NCBI GenBank assembly: GCA_963920525.1
Contig: OY986436.1
Span: 8,080,001-8,144,000, forward strand
Direction of reading: 5' to 3'
DNA length: 64,000 nucleotides
Origin: Dichetophora obliterata
Lineage: Eukaryota > Arthropoda > Insecta > Diptera > Sciomyzidae
A program made the position numbers and the translations under genes. The notes under the pieces are model-generated. The model was not told where the DNA came from, made no database searches, and saw only the letters and a list, made by a program, of their open reading frames with translations. This document shows positions 44,948 to 56,755 of the stretch, piece by piece (positions within the stretch are counted from its first letter, which is position 1; each line of letters starts with the position of its first letter).

Positions 44948-46262
44948 TATTATGGTGTACATTAAGACTAAGTCTTTTATAGTACTACATTAAACATGAA
45001 CATTGAGTTTATAAAAAGTAACTGAAAACTAACATTACATTAGAAATATTTCAATTAACAATAAAATTTTAAAGGAAATGCAAAAATATAAGGAATACAA
45101 TATGAAACATTAAAAATTAAACAAATATTCGATTACAATAAAGGGTCTTATTGACTTTCAAGTAATACACACGGCAATTAAAAATAAGTAAATTATGAAG
45201 AGGAAGATAGCTAAGATTAAAGCATAGATGAGATTAGAAAAATAGCATAAAATAGAATTATAGGTTTATTGATTTAAAGTTTTGTTATAATTAAAAATGT
45301 CATGTTTAAAGCTGGTTCGAGAGATTATTTGTTTAAGAGAGTTAGATAGTGCATTCCACGTTCAAATGGTGCTGATGAAGAAGAATCTGCTACTATTTAG
45401 GTAGTTATGTCTAGGAACAATTAGGTTAGTTGACCGCTCAGACTGAAAAAATTGGAATTTTAAAAAAAGATATTCTGGGCTAGGGTGTGGATAATTTTGT
45501 GTAAAAATATAGTGTTTTGAATGCTCAAATATTCAAATAAGCCACAGCCAAGAATGTCTTTACTTCTTAAAGAAATGTGATCATATCGGTTGACTCCATA
45601 TACAAACCTAGCCGCGTTATTAAATGCCACAAGAAGTTTATGCTGTGAGTTTGAATCAAGCTGACTATATACGACGTAAAAAAATGCAATAAGGGGCATT
45701 ATTAATTGTACCACTAGTCTGCGACGAGTTTCAAGAGGTGTGAAGTTTGAAGAAGTGCGTAAGTAACGTCAAGTCCCATAAATTTTCCCTATAGTGTTGT
45801 TTGTGTGGTCTATACAAGTAAGGTTAGAGTTAATAATGAATCCTAGATTTTTTGCTTTAAACACAAATTCAAGTTGCTGAGCTCCAATAAACAGGGGAGG
45901 GATATCAATGAAGCATGAGTTACTCCTAGCAATAGGCAGTACTTTAGATTTTAAGGGGTTAATAAGAAGCAAGTTTTTATTAGCCCAATTATTCAGCGAG
46001 GTCAAGTCATAGTTCAGTCTATACGTCAAGTCTTCTAAGAGTCCGGTAGGTCGCGATAGATAGAGTTGAACGTCGTCTGCGTAGGCGTGAACAGATGCGA
46101 ATTTACAAACTGAAAAAATATCATTAATAAATACAGAGAAGAGGAGTGGACCCAGGATAGACCCTTGAGGAACTGCAGTATGAACTGCTCTAAGAGACGA
46201 ATAAACATTTCCTACTTTAACCCGTTGCATCCTACCTTCCAAATAGTTAGATATTAGATTTA
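44914..46262 (-). pseudogene. 5'-truncated non-LTR retrotransposon with an ATT tail
   Basis: Minus-strand frame from about 46262, through VPQGSILGPLLFSVFIND and HAYADDVQLY (catalytic YADD), to the C-terminal region (CGLFEYLSIQNTIFLHKIIH) near 45460. One TGA at 45769 interrupts it in frame. The endonuclease and first half of the polymerase are absent. The 3' tail is an ATT run at 44916-44953, after a 3' UTR containing an ATTAAGACTAAGTC stretch. It is related to the 48.2-50.9 and 60-63 kb elements but not identical. Confidence 0.8.
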
Positions 46263-46329
46263 CAGAACTATGTGTATTTACAGAACTATGTTAAAAAAAG
46301 CATTAAAAACATTAACTTAAAATCAAATT

Positions 46330-46397
46330 TGACCCTCCTGATCTGAACCCACGTCCTCTCGTGTGCTGGTTCGATATCTAATCCACTCGTCTATCAC
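46330..46397 (-). repeat. tRNA-like SINE segment
   Basis: On the minus strand GACGAGTGGATTAGATA resembles an A box of a Ser/Leu-type tRNA, and GTGGGTTCAGATCAGG a B box. Flanks do not form a clean acceptor stem. Probably a tRNA-derived repeat. Bases 46398-47050 show no other feature. Confidence 0.4.
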
Positions 46398-47057
46398 ATT
46401 TGTTAACAATGTTTTGCTTTCTTTGCGCCACATTGTGGTCTAGATGAGGATGCTAGCGCGAATTAATGATAAAAACCAGTGACCGAAAATTGCAGTTATT
46501 TTCGAAATTTCTATCAAAAAAAGTCAAATGGAAAGAGTAAGACTATTCGATATTTGAATATAGCAATGTGAGGCTTTTTCGCTGAGGAATAACAGTCTTT
46601 TATGATTTTATTTAGTCTGATTTTTTTAAAAAAGTCAATAAATACTCGTCATATTTTTGACCAATTTTATATCGATCATGTGACCCTTACGTTTTTGGTA
46701 TGGAATGTGTTCAGCACATTTTTGTAAAATATTACTAGGAACATTTTCGTGGAACAATTTAACCCTCTAACTCTTTAATGTATGGGCTTTTTTTGACCTG
46801 TTTTTGATAAAGGGCAAATAAGACACATAAAACAGGGATATAACGGGTTAAAATGTTCCGCAAAAATATTTGCCATAAAATTCTACTATAAGTCTCTGAA
46901 TACACCAAAGCTCACAAACCAACTTGAATGCCAAAAAAAAGTGAAAACTTAAAATGTGTTTAAGGGTTAATTTCTCACTTATTTAGAATTGGTGTTAAAA
47001 TGTCTCTCAAAACTCAGTGGTGTTAGTTCCTTTAAAGTTAAAAATTGGCTTTTATTT

Positions 47058-47190
47058 CTTTGGTCTGATATAAAAGTTGAAGTTTGACTTTTATTTTTTG
47101 ATCAATAATACAAGTTAAAACTCATTTGTATTTTTTTGGTCAAATATAAAAGTTGAAGTTTGACTTTTATTTTTTTGATCAATAATAATA
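47058..47190 (+). repeat. Two direct copies of a ~77-bp unit
   Basis: ATATAAAAGTTGAAGTTTGA and the following CTTTTATTTTTTGATCAATAATA occur twice, at about 47069 and 47146. Confidence 0.75.
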
Positions 47191-47203
47191 ACATAACGAG
47201 GGC

Positions 47204-47447
47204 GATTTTTCAAAACGTGCTATTTGCATAATCACAATTTTTCAGGAGAGCAAAAAAACTGTTTCTTTAGTTAATGTAAAGAGTAAGAACTAATCTTTCT
47301 TCTACAATATTATTACAATAAAATGATTGTAGAAATAATTTTTCACTTTAAAATAAATATCATACATGACAACTAAATCAGCGAACACATTGCCATCAAA
47401 AACTCATTTTCGACAAAAGTGCAAATAGCGCGTTTTGAAAAATCGCC
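47204..47447. mobile_element. MITE, 244 bp
   Basis: Both ends read GGCGATTTTTCAAAACG(T/C)G followed by CTATTTGCA, about 28 bases with one mismatch. No coding content. The flanks (CGAG and ATCG) do not give a clear target duplication. Confidence 0.75.
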
Positions 47448-47527
47448 ATCGATAAGCATAAACTAAAGTGAGCAAAGTGAACAGCAACAAAAAAAATATG
47501 AAAGGGAGAAAAACTGAGAAATTGACA

Positions 47528-47760
47528 CTGAAATCTCATCGCCTCTGTGGTGCAATGCGCCAAAATGCACTGGCATGGTGACCCACGCCCGGGTTCGATT
47601 CCCGATAGTGGCATCACAAAGATTTCTGATGAAGCCTGTAGCACGGCCGAAATTGCAATAAAATCAGCTAGTGATGTTTTTCTTTTGATATTGAAAATGT
47701 TGTTGTTGTTTCTTTGGAAAAAATTCGTTAGAGCAATTAATTGTTCTAACCTAACATAAA
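47528..47760 (+). repeat. tRNA-derived SINE
   Basis: TCTGTGGTGCAATGCGC is a plausible A box and GGGTTCGATTCCCG (47591-47604) a consensus B box. The head looks like a tRNA with an inserted ACTGGCATGGTGACCC stretch. The body continues with an unrelated CAAAGATTTCTGATGAAGCC sequence. This is the best of the three tRNA-like repeats here; transcription by pol III is possible. Confidence 0.55.
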
Positions 47761-47890
47761 GCTCAATAAACGATTTTAAACTATCAAACAACTAGAATTT
47801 GTATTTAAAATCAAGAATGATTTAAACTATCAAACATTTAGAATTTGTATTTAAATCATAGAAAATCAACATAATAAATAACAAGGTCAT

Positions 47891-50800
47891 ACAGAAAACC
47901 TTATTTTTCTCGAATTAAGGACAATTTGTTTGATTCAAGTAAACAATTTTCTTAATACTAGAAACTTAATTTTATAAAAAATGCTTGATCCAAGTTCAAC
48001 AATTTGATGAAATCGAGAAGAATTGGATCGATTTGAGAAATGTTTTTTCCTATAATTGAGAACTTACTCTTGTACTATAATCTTTGTTGGTGACACATTG
48101 GCACCATTGAAATCATTTTATGTTTTCTTAAATCAAGCAAACTAATTGCTTAATGCAAGAGTAAGAGGAGGTGGCGTTGCGGTTTACTGTAAATCTTATC
48201 TGAATTCCAAAATTGTAAGTAAATCAAGTGGCACTACTATTGAATATATAAACATCTGTATTTCTGATAAAAGCACCAAAATCCTCTTGTCATGTGTGTA
48301 TAATCCCAATAAATGTCATCCTGTGGACCCATTGTTCTGTGAATTGTCAAACCACATTCTGAATAACGACACAATTTTGGTATGCGGCGACTTCAATATC
48401 AACCTCTTAAATAATGATCCTTTACAGCAATCAATGCATGATAAAATATCATCAGTAGGTCTATCTGTAATAAATGTTACTGTACCCACTCGGTTTTCTA
48501 ATAATACTACTCCAAGTCCACTAGATTATTTCATTGTGTCAGGCACTTCGCTTGTTCTTCTGTTTGACCAAATATTCTTCATATCTGATCACGATTTAAT
48601 CTTCTGCACGTTAAATGTAAATCTATCTCGTAATGTGACTTCTACGTCGTTTTTGTATCGTGATTTTAAAAATATTAATTATTCCTCCTTGCTTCTTGAT
48701 GTGTCTATGTTCTCATTCAATGATTGCTGGCAACTCAGTACTGTGGATGACAAACTTAGTTCCCTTTTAAGCCCTGTCAAATATTTGTTCAATAAGCATG
48801 TTCCTATCCGCACAATAACAGTGAAAAATTCATCTTGTCCATGGTTCTCGCAGGATGTCCTTAATGCCATAAATAAAAGAAATAAACTGCACAAGCTTTG
48901 GAAAATAAACCCATCTTCAGATAACTGGGAGATTTACAGAATGGCCCAAAATGCGGCTGTCAATCTTACCAGACTGTCCAAGTCCCGATACTTCTCTTCC
49001 AAATTGAAACTTTCCCTTCCTAATAAAACTCTGTGGAAAGATATAAAAAGACTAGGAGTACGTAATAAGACAACCTTGGCATGTCTAATTGATCCAGACT
49101 TACTAAATAATTTTTTCTTAGATAATACCTCTAATTTAAGCAATAACACGACTTCCCTTACACAGCTTCATGTTCCTAATCTCTTTGAACTTACACCTGT
49201 TAGTGAACTAGATATTGGAAAATGTGTTATGCAAATAAAATCAATGGCGTTCCGATTAAATTTATTAAAATAATCTTACCACATAAAATTAGACCATTAA
49301 CACATATTATTAATCACTGCCTTATATCTTCAACATTTCCAGCAACATGGAAATCTGCAATTGTGCTACCTGTGGAAAAAAAGTTGAATCCATCTTGTCC
49401 AAATCATTTCAGGCCCATAAGCATACTGTCCCCGTTATCCAAGGTCTGTGAGAAAATAATGAGCCTACAAATCAATAAATTCTTACATGAAAATCAGCTC
49501 TTGTCTCCATTTCAATCTGGCTTTCGGTTAGGGCACGGATATAATTCAGCAGTAGTTAAGGTTATAGATGATTTACGGCCTGCATATGACTCTGGTTCTA
49601 TTTCGTTACTTTCCTTATTAGATTTCTCAAAAGCATTTGACAAGGTAAGCCACAAATATTTATGTTTGAAACTCAAGTCTTTCTTTGGGTTTAGTGATAG
49701 TGCGGTGAGTCTCATATCAAATTATTTTTCCAGCTATAAAACGGTAATAAGTGGTGTTCCTCAAGGGTCGATCCTTGGTCCCCTCTTATTTTCTATCTTT
49801 TTAAATGATATTTTTGCTGTTTGTAATCATTCTTCTATACATGCTTATGCGGATGATATTCAGATCTATCACTCAAGTAGTGTTGATCTACTAGATACCC
49901 TCTGCTACAGAATTAATGAGGACCTAAGAAACATTTATCAGTGGGCAATTAGCAATGGACTCCAACTAAATGCTCTGGGTTTAGGGTTTGCAAATCTGGG
50001 TTATTGTATGAATTCTTCTCTATCTTGTGTTGATCATGTTAATAGTGTTGTTAGTAAAGTTAATTATATCCTGCGAAATTTAAGAATGTCTGCTTGCCTT
50101 TGTACGCTTGATCTAAGGCGAATGCTAGTAAAGCAATTTGTCTTACCTGTTATAACATATTCTGACGTGGTGTACAGTAAACTCGACTCATCTTCCCTGC
50201 TAAAACTTAATATTGCATATAACTATTGCATATATAACACGCGGTTTGTTTCCGGCTTAAAAAAGTTTGACCACCTCTCTCACTTCAGAAATGCATTACT
50301 TAGGTGCAGTTTGGTTGATTATTTAAATGCTAGAAACTGTATCTACCTTCATAAAATAATACATAGTAAAACTCCTTATTACCTATATGAAAAACTGCAG
50401 TTAAGTTTGTCTAGAAGATGCAAGATACTTATAGTTCCAAGACATGGCTCTCTAACTTCTTCCAATCTTTTTTTCATTAATGCCATAAGACTGTGGAATG
50501 CGTTACCACGTAACTTAAGAGAAATCGAACGGGCGGAAAATTTTAGGCAATCTATTTTAACTCACTTTTCAACTTCTTAACTTCTTCAACTTAATTTATT
50601 TTTCTATCCATTCTCTTTTTTTTTACATATTCTTATTTTTCATTCATAATATTATTCATCATATTATTATTCTTATATTTATTGATACAAGATTTTTTAT
50701 TTTGATTTTATTGTTATTAATCTCTTAATCATTATCTAATGTAATTCATTATCTTATTTATAGTCACTGTTATTAATTTGTTGTTATATATAAACAATTT

Positions 50801-51215
50801 GTTTATTATCTTAACTTATTTATAGGTATTTTTACTTGTTGTACTGTAAAAGAACTAAGTTCTTATTTGTACTAATGTCTTATAAATAAATACAAATACA
50901 AATACAAATTTTTTAATAACCAACTCTGCCTTTGCTAAAATTAAGAAAATATTTTCTTGTTTCAAGTCTTCTTCCAGATTCTAAAACCAATTATTTTATT
51001 CTTATTTTCAACCGTTTATTTAACTCAATCATTTTCAATCAAGTCATTTTTAGGTCAATTTAGTCAATTTTAGAAAAAAAGCTCATTATAAATTTTTATT
51101 TCTTACGTTTAGATTTTAAAGCTTGATTTGAGCAAATGAGGCCAAATTTTAAATTTTCTTAAATCAAGTAAAATATGTACTTAATATAAGAATATTATTT
51201 ATCTCCGTGTATAAA
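47891..51215. repeat. TCAAG-rich repeat probably split by a non-LTR insertion
   Basis: Segments 47891-48154 and 50935-51215 both carry GATTCAAG/AAATCAAGCAAA-type blocks, like the 28.5-29.1 kb repeat. The right segment ends TCTCCGTGTA, like TTTCCGTGTA at 29082-29091. The left begins TACAGAAAACC, a weak complement of that end. The non-LTR element between them would be the younger insertion. Confidence 0.45.
48152..50580 (+). pseudogene. Degraded non-LTR ORF2: partial endonuclease and reverse transcriptase
   Basis: The frame 48152-49273 holds the endonuclease from GGGVAVYCKSY (start missing) through CVYNPN, VCGDFN, SPLDYFI and SDHDLIF, then the linker. A deletion or frameshift near 49235-49250 moves to the frame 49222-50580, the reverse transcriptase: NHFRPISILSPLSKV, FQSGFRLGHGYNSA, LLDFSKAFDKVS, SGVPQGSILGPLLF and HAYADDIQIY. 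Two in-frame losses are visible, before SGVPQGS (about 20 residues) and after NGLQLNA, where the KSK...LNG region is gone. The end is WNALPRNLR. The 3' UTR finishes at about 50908 in ATAAATACAAATACAAATAC, a short repeat tail. This is a CR1-group relative of the 0.3-4.7 kb element. Confidence 0.85.
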
Positions 51216-52640
51216 TAAGCAAGTTAAATATTGGCGCAGATATTTTTAATGTTATCTTCTTGAGCACAAAAAACGTTGTTTTACGTGATCGCACAATAAT
51301 AGCTACTTAAACTTAATGTATTGTGCATTTTTCTTACATTTTTAGCAATAATAACATCAAAATTGTTGCATAATATTGAACTGCTTGGTTCTTGAAAGGC
51401 CCACATTTTATTGTATCTCCATTAATAAAAAATAAATATTACCATATAAACATGGCAGCCCGACGTCACAAATCATTTTAATCGCAAACCGTGTAAAATT
51501 TAGTTAATGCAAAAGTTTCCCTTTCATCATTAGCTATCATTTTGATGTAGAAATTTCAACACTATAATTTCCAAACGATTAAGTTTAATGATATTATTAA
51601 ACTTTAGCCGCCTACAAGACTTCTATCCATCACTTTTCTCAAATCATTCCACCACTACCCTGGCTAGAATCACTGCCTGCCTGGCTGGCCATGATAGAGG
51701 AGCGTCCGTCGCTCTCATGACGCAGCTGGTCAGGGCAAATGCAAGCCACTCAACTGTTTATTGCCAGCGATACAATGACGATGAAGCCGCCGCCACCAGT
51801 GATACTTGCTTTTGAAGTGCTGGATGCCAGTTGAGCTTCGATTGCTGCCGGTGATAAGTCGGAGAGCTACAGCAACTGCAACAGCGTCGAGTAAGATTCG
51901 GGCGATTCACGCGATATGCGCCGGAAGCACCGGATACAGACTTAAAGCGATACTTCTCATACGTTTTGTACTGCTTTTGCTGCTGCGGGCAAACAAAGTG
52001 GGCAGCAAATCACTCAAGTGTAGGCGTTAATTTGAGTGCGTGTTTGCATAGATTTATGTGCGCGTGTTCAGCGAAATTCTTCGCGTAAAGTTTCGATGTG
52101 AATTTTTAAATCGATTTAATGCGAATGCTTCGATTTAATGTGATGTTTTAAGAAAATAAAAGATAAAATGAAAATAATTTTTCAAACATTGCAATAAACA
52201 GCTTAAACGTCTAATAAGCCTTTAGATAAGTAATTTTAATTATATAGTAAACACTGTATGCAAAAGTTCAATGGAGATACGAATCGAGTTGAATTCATAT
52301 GGAGGTAAGACCTTCGGATTGTTGTAGCTGGTTCATAATTAGAATAAATAAGATTTTTTATTTGTCTGATAAGATTTTTTTTAAACGTTTATTTGATCGG
52401 TTTTGGGGGATGTTTTTGTCAAAGTTGTGCTGATAGTGTCACAACAAGTGTCCAAATTTCAAACCATAATTTTATAAAAAAGGGAATGGCAATATTTGAA
52501 TCGGATTGAATTGGATACATTTCAACAAAATAGTTCTTTGTTACCTGTTTAGCAAAAGCATTAATTCTGGCTTTTTTTCTGATGAATAAAAAAGCAGAGG
52601 TAATTACGCTTTTAAAAAAGGAAATAAATTAGGCCTGTGC
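51216..52640. other. Apparently unique DNA, partly GC-richer
   Basis: 51640-52030 is less AT-rich than its surroundings (ACCCTGGCTAGAATCACTGC, GGAGCGTCCGTCGC) and holds two short frames without recognisable domains. Such islands in fly DNA can be exons or enhancers, but nothing supports a specific gene. Confidence 0.3.
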
Positions 52641-52767
52641 GAGTAGCTTCGAGTTGCACTACTCGACTCGACTCGAATTTCGATTCGAGTAACTCGATAT
52701 TTCAATTAACTCGAAATTACGAGTTAATCGAGATATTATAGAGTATAAGGGAGATATTATAGAGTAA

Positions 52768-53883
52768 AAGTAGGTTTAGGTAAAACTATCAGCAGTAGAG
52801 AGAAGGAGGATATTGCACAGCACACTCCCTACATCGATCTACCAAGAGACGATATAGTAAAAAGGTATAACTTCGAAAAACACTTCGGAATTAAGCTTAG
52901 TACCAAGAAAGAGTGGGACAGCGAGATGATATCGCAAGTTAAGAAACCACATAGTATAGCATGGTATACAGATGGGTCCAAGACATTGGAAGGTATAGGC
53001 GCAGGGGTGTACGGGCCAAGAACTAAGCACTTTGAACCTATGGGGACAACACCCAGTATCTTCCAAGCGGAAATCCTAGCAATACAGCTGTGTGCACAAT
53101 TCAATCTGGACCGTAAATACAAAGGTCAGGATATAGTTGTGATGTCAGACAGCCAAGCAGCAATCAAAGCATTAGTTTCCTGTGAGATATCATCGAGAAT
53201 AACATGGGAATGCCTAACAAAACTCAACGAACTAGGCAAGAATAACACTGTTACTATACTTTGGGTCCCAGGACACAAAGGAATACAGGGTAACGAAGAA
53301 GCCGATGGTCTAGCGCGACAGGGTGCAGCCACAAAATTTATAGGACCGGAACCATTCTGCGGATTGGGCACACATTCTATAAAAGAAGAACTAAGAAGGG
53401 AGGAGAGGCATAAACGTTCAAACCTTTGGAAAAGCCTCCCAAAGCTAAGACAATCCAAATTGCTCCTCAGAGATTTTAACACTCGGAGAGCAAAATTGTG
53501 CATAAGCTTAGGCAAACCGAATCTTAGGATTCTAACGGGGTTCCTTACAGGACACTGTAAGCTGAAATACCACCTGATGAAATTGGGCATAGAGACCGAT
53601 AGTAACTGCCGTTTCTGTGAAGAAGCAGAGGAGACTCCAATACACCTACTTACAAACTGCGACGCCGTGGCTCGCAGACGTAAACTAGCACTGGGGAATT
53701 ATGAGCTGAGTCTAGAGCAGGTTTCATCCCTTGAACCTAAGAATATTCTCAAATTCATTAGAGAAATAGGGCTGGATGAAATTCTGTAATCCGCAAACCC
53801 AGCGGAGCTTTGAGAAGGAGGTACAATAGATCTCATTTAGGTCGCAGTACGCATCTCCACCACACAACATTAACATTAACATT
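52768..53883 (+). mobile_element. 5'-truncated RNase H-type non-LTR insertion with 12-bp target duplication
   Basis: ATTATAGAGTAA occurs directly before (52756-52767) and directly after (53884-53895) the segment. The 3' end is an ACATTA repeat tail (about 53865-53883) after a short UTR (CGCAGTACGCATCTCCACC). The insertion begins mid-ORF2, as expected for 5' truncation during target-primed reverse transcription. RNase H after RT points to the I/LOA/R1-related lineages. Confidence 0.9.
52770..53789 (+). CDS. Partial ORF2: RNase H and C-terminal zinc-knuckle domain
   Basis: The frame is open from the truncation point to TAA with no stops (the first in-window ATG is 52926, which is not the true start). 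RNase H motifs in order: WYTDGSK (D), FQAEILAIQL (E), MSDSQAAI (D) and WVPGHKGIQGNEEADGLA (H and D). All catalytic acids are present, so it would degrade the RNA strand of a hybrid. The C-terminal part shows TGFLTGHCKLKYHL and CRFCEEAEETPIHLLTNC, the CCHC-like knuckle typical of these elements. The endonuclease and polymerase are absent because of truncation. With no breaks it is among the youngest insertions here. Confidence 0.88.
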   Translation, partial: VGLGKTISSREKEDIAQHTPYIDLPRDDIVKRYNFEKHFGIKLSTKKEWDSEMISQVKKPHSIAWYTDGSKTLEGIGAGVYGPRTKHFEPMGTTPSIFQAEILAIQLCAQFNLDRKYKGQDIVVMSDSQAAIKALVSCEISSRITWECLTKLNELGKNNTVTILWVPGHKGIQGNEEADGLARQGAATKFIGPEPFCGLGTHSIKEELRREERHKRSNLWKSLPKLRQSKLLLRDFNTRRAKLCISLGKPNLRILTGFLTGHCKLKYHLMKLGIETDSNCRFCEEAEETPIHLLTNCDAVARRRKLALGNYELSLEQVSSLEPKNILKFIREIGLDEIL

Positions 53884-54078
53884 ATTATAGAGTAAATCGT
53901 GAAATTTTCGAGTCACTTGTACATTTTCGATTATTTTTTTACTCAATGCTTATTTCTTTATTACATTATCTACACTTCACTCCAAACTGGGTTGCCACTT
54001 TTCATAAAATACTTATTATTTTGTAAAGACAAGTTGGGTTCAAGGAAACTATATTTGTCCCTAGAACTCTTTTAAGTA

Positions 54079-54081
54079 TGA

Positions 54082-54129
<48 letters not shown>

Positions 54130-54130
54130 T
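54079..54130 (+). repeat. AG microsatellite
   Basis: Almost pure GA repeat with a few interruptions. Bases 53931-54680 otherwise show no gene. Confidence 0.95.
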
Positions 54131-54680
54131 AAAGTGAAAGATATATAGAACTACTTTTGTGCATATTAATTTATCATGATGTTTTACTGCAGAATTGGCC
54201 ATAGAAATAAAATTACAATTTACAAACTAAAGATTTTTATGTAAAAATATACATCCCTGAAAAATTTACAGATGAGTGAAATCCTGGGGCTTTACTATGT
54301 AACGCGGTTTAAAAAGCTAATACGATTCAAAAACAAAATCACATCATTTAAATACATGAATTAAGATTACTAAATGGCAGCAACTTCTACCTCTGCTTTA
54401 AAATGCTGTTTTTGTCTGCATTGAATTTGAAAAAAATTAAAAATATATTGAAAAACCATGGTGTGATTTTGTTTTCGAATCGCATGTGCCTTTCGAATTG
54501 TATTACAGAGTAAGGCTCTTGAATACATTTGTAAGTTAAAAAACAGTGCTTTAAGTTCTGTTCAAAAAGAACTCAGTTGATTTAACGTTATTCTACTTAA
54601 TGTTGTTTTATAGTTAACCTTGAATGCACCATACAGTGTGCCAAACATGCAGATACGAGAAAATAAATTAAATACATGTA

Positions 54681-56313
54681 TCTACAGTAATAAAACTCAT
54701 TTTCTGTTTGTCTGTTTGTTTGTTTGACCTTTATACAAATCTAAACGGCTCAACAGATTTTGCTCAAACTAGGTATACATATTAAGTGCATCCCAACTTA
54801 AAATGTTACATACTTAGTTTTTGCCACGCCTCCTCTGAAATTTTTCAACTAACGGCAATTTTGTTATTATAAAACTTTTTACGATCGGAGATTTTTGTGT
54901 ATTTAATTCTAAAAAATTTATGTTATTCAGACATCAAAAACATTCCCATATCTTCAAAATTGGAGAAATTTTCAGTACAACGACTTTTTCATAAAACATC
55001 GTTGCTTAAGAATGAGAAAAAAACGACATGAAAATCAAAGTTTAGTCTTTCGATGCAAATATCTCCGCTGTCCATTAATATATATCATTCAAATTTTTTT
55101 TGTTCAAAAGTTCAATAAAATCACTTTACAAAAATAGGTTAAACTGTACCGTTTAGTCAGTGTATATATGTTTTATGATTATGTCAAAAAAGGTCCAAAA
55201 TATTGACTTTTTACTCAAAAAATGACTCAAAAATTGTTATTGTTGTAAAAATGAAATCAATTAAAAATTGCGCATCTAGCTACCTTTCATATGACATAGC
55301 ATTTATTTGCAAAAATTCTTCCAGCTAAGCGCAAAAATTATTTTACTGTTTTTGTCATCAAAACAACAAGGACCCCCTTTGATTTTTTTCACGAAATTTA
55401 TTATTTCCAAAATGTTGTTTTTATATTTTTTACAAAAAAGTCAAGTCTCAAAAATAATTTATGTGAAAAAATTACCCCAATATCTCTTTCCAATCAAAAG
55501 TTATGGCTTAAAATTTATTTTTTCATACCAGAATTTTATCTCTATATAATTTGAGCGTCCTTCATTTCTCTCTAAGAATGATGTTGTGTGTCTAGAGTAA
55601 TTATAAAATCTTCCTTATAGTAAATCTACTTACTATTTGCCTCCCCACCCCCCTCCTGTTAAATTTGTTTTGTTGTGATTTGTCATTTTTCTCACTATTG
55701 TTTTACCGTTGTCACTCAGTTCTTTATCAATGGTACTTTAAATGCTCTACATATATCACTATATCATCGAAAAGATGACTGTGAATAAGAATGCTGTAAA
55801 AGTTAATTTATTCATGTTTAATGTGTTATTTGAACAATATTGTTGAAAGTCAAATTTCCACGCCAATTAAATGTACCGACACATAAAAGACAGCGAAATT
55901 TTGACATTTTAATTCTCCAATCATGGTTGTAAGCTTGGCTGCATTGAACAAGTTTTTCGGTTCAATTGCGTACTAACCGAAAGTATGCTGAAAGTATGCT
56001 GGTAAATATTATAAATTAGAAATATGGACTGCATTACCGACACGATTCCAATATTTTAGAAAAGTCGGTAACTGTTACTCAATTAAGTTCTTTTCGCACA
56101 CAGCGTAAACTTGCAGCAAATAACATAATGGCACTAAAGAGGATACATTTTTGAGCTTGATTAATTTTTTAACTAATATTTTTATAGTGGTCTCAAACTT
56201 AAACTCAACACGTTTTTACAAAATTCCAAAATTTACAAAAACATTTAATCGAAAAGTGTATATTAAAATGTTTATATAAATGACTCTCGAGTAACACCGG
56301 GTATATTAGCTAG
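54681..56313 (+). mobile_element. Non-autonomous Helitron
   Basis: The 5' end is TCTACAGTAATAAAACTCAT followed by a TTTGTCTGTTTGTTTGTTTG stretch. The 3' end is ACCGGGTATATTAGCTAG, with TC at the start and CTAG at the end, inserted between A (54680) and T (56314). These match the known Helitron rules (5' TC, 3' CTRR, A-T insertion, no target duplication) and the start/end style of insect Helitrons. No Rep/helicase gene fits within 1.6 kb, and the short frames inside lack motifs. Confidence 0.8.
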
Positions 56314-56427
56314 TACAAAATAAAGCTTAGTTGAATGAGAAGTTAGTTGTACAACGACATTTTCAATGTAAATTCAATGAAGAAGACTAAACCCAGAACT
56401 TTCATGCTTTTCATTATATGTATATTA

Positions 56428-56755
56428 GGGCGGGTCAATTTGTATGGACGAATTTTTTGGAGGTCTGGCTCAGCGAAATTCGTAAAATACATGTAATTTC
56501 AAGACTTTTTCTCCACTACAGCATATACAAATTCTGAAAAAAAGCTGTGCGGACTTTCGTAAATAGATTCATACACATACATTCATACATTCATATTTTA
56601 TAATTGAGAACAAAATCTATTTACGAAAGTCCGCACAGCTTTTTTTCAGAATTTGTATATGCTGTAGTGGAGAAAAAGTCTTGAAATTACATGTATTTTA
56701 CGAATTTCGCTGAGCCAGACCACCAAAAAATTCGTCCATACAAATTGACCCGCCC
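56428..56755. mobile_element. Near-perfect palindromic MITE, 328 bp
   Basis: Arms 56428-56569 and 56614-56755 are inverted copies of 142 bases with a single difference that I could find (TTGGAGG against TTGGTGG). Ends are GGGCGGGTCAATTTGTATGG, bordered by TA. The loop is about 44 bases of CATACATTCATA-type sequence. Such intact symmetry implies recent insertion or gene conversion between arms. Confidence 0.92.

Larger units (their letters stand above)
52640..53930. repeat. CTCGA/CGAGT-rich repeat interrupted by a non-LTR insertion
   Basis: 52640-52745 has ACTCGACTCGACTCGAATTT, GAGTAACTCGAT, ACGAGTTAATCGAG and a duplicated GATATTATAGAGTA. The motif resumes at 53906-53930 (TTTTCGAGTCAC) beyond the insertion. 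It is probably a MITE that served as target. Confidence 0.5.

Noticed and set aside
46330..46397. A genuine tRNA gene
   Set aside because: Box-like motifs are present, but no convincing acceptor stem or anticodon arm; scored as a tRNA-derived repeat.
51588..52030. Two frames of about 75 codons in a GC-richer island
   Set aside because: No domain, no clear splice pattern and no recognisable product; kept only as a possible host island.
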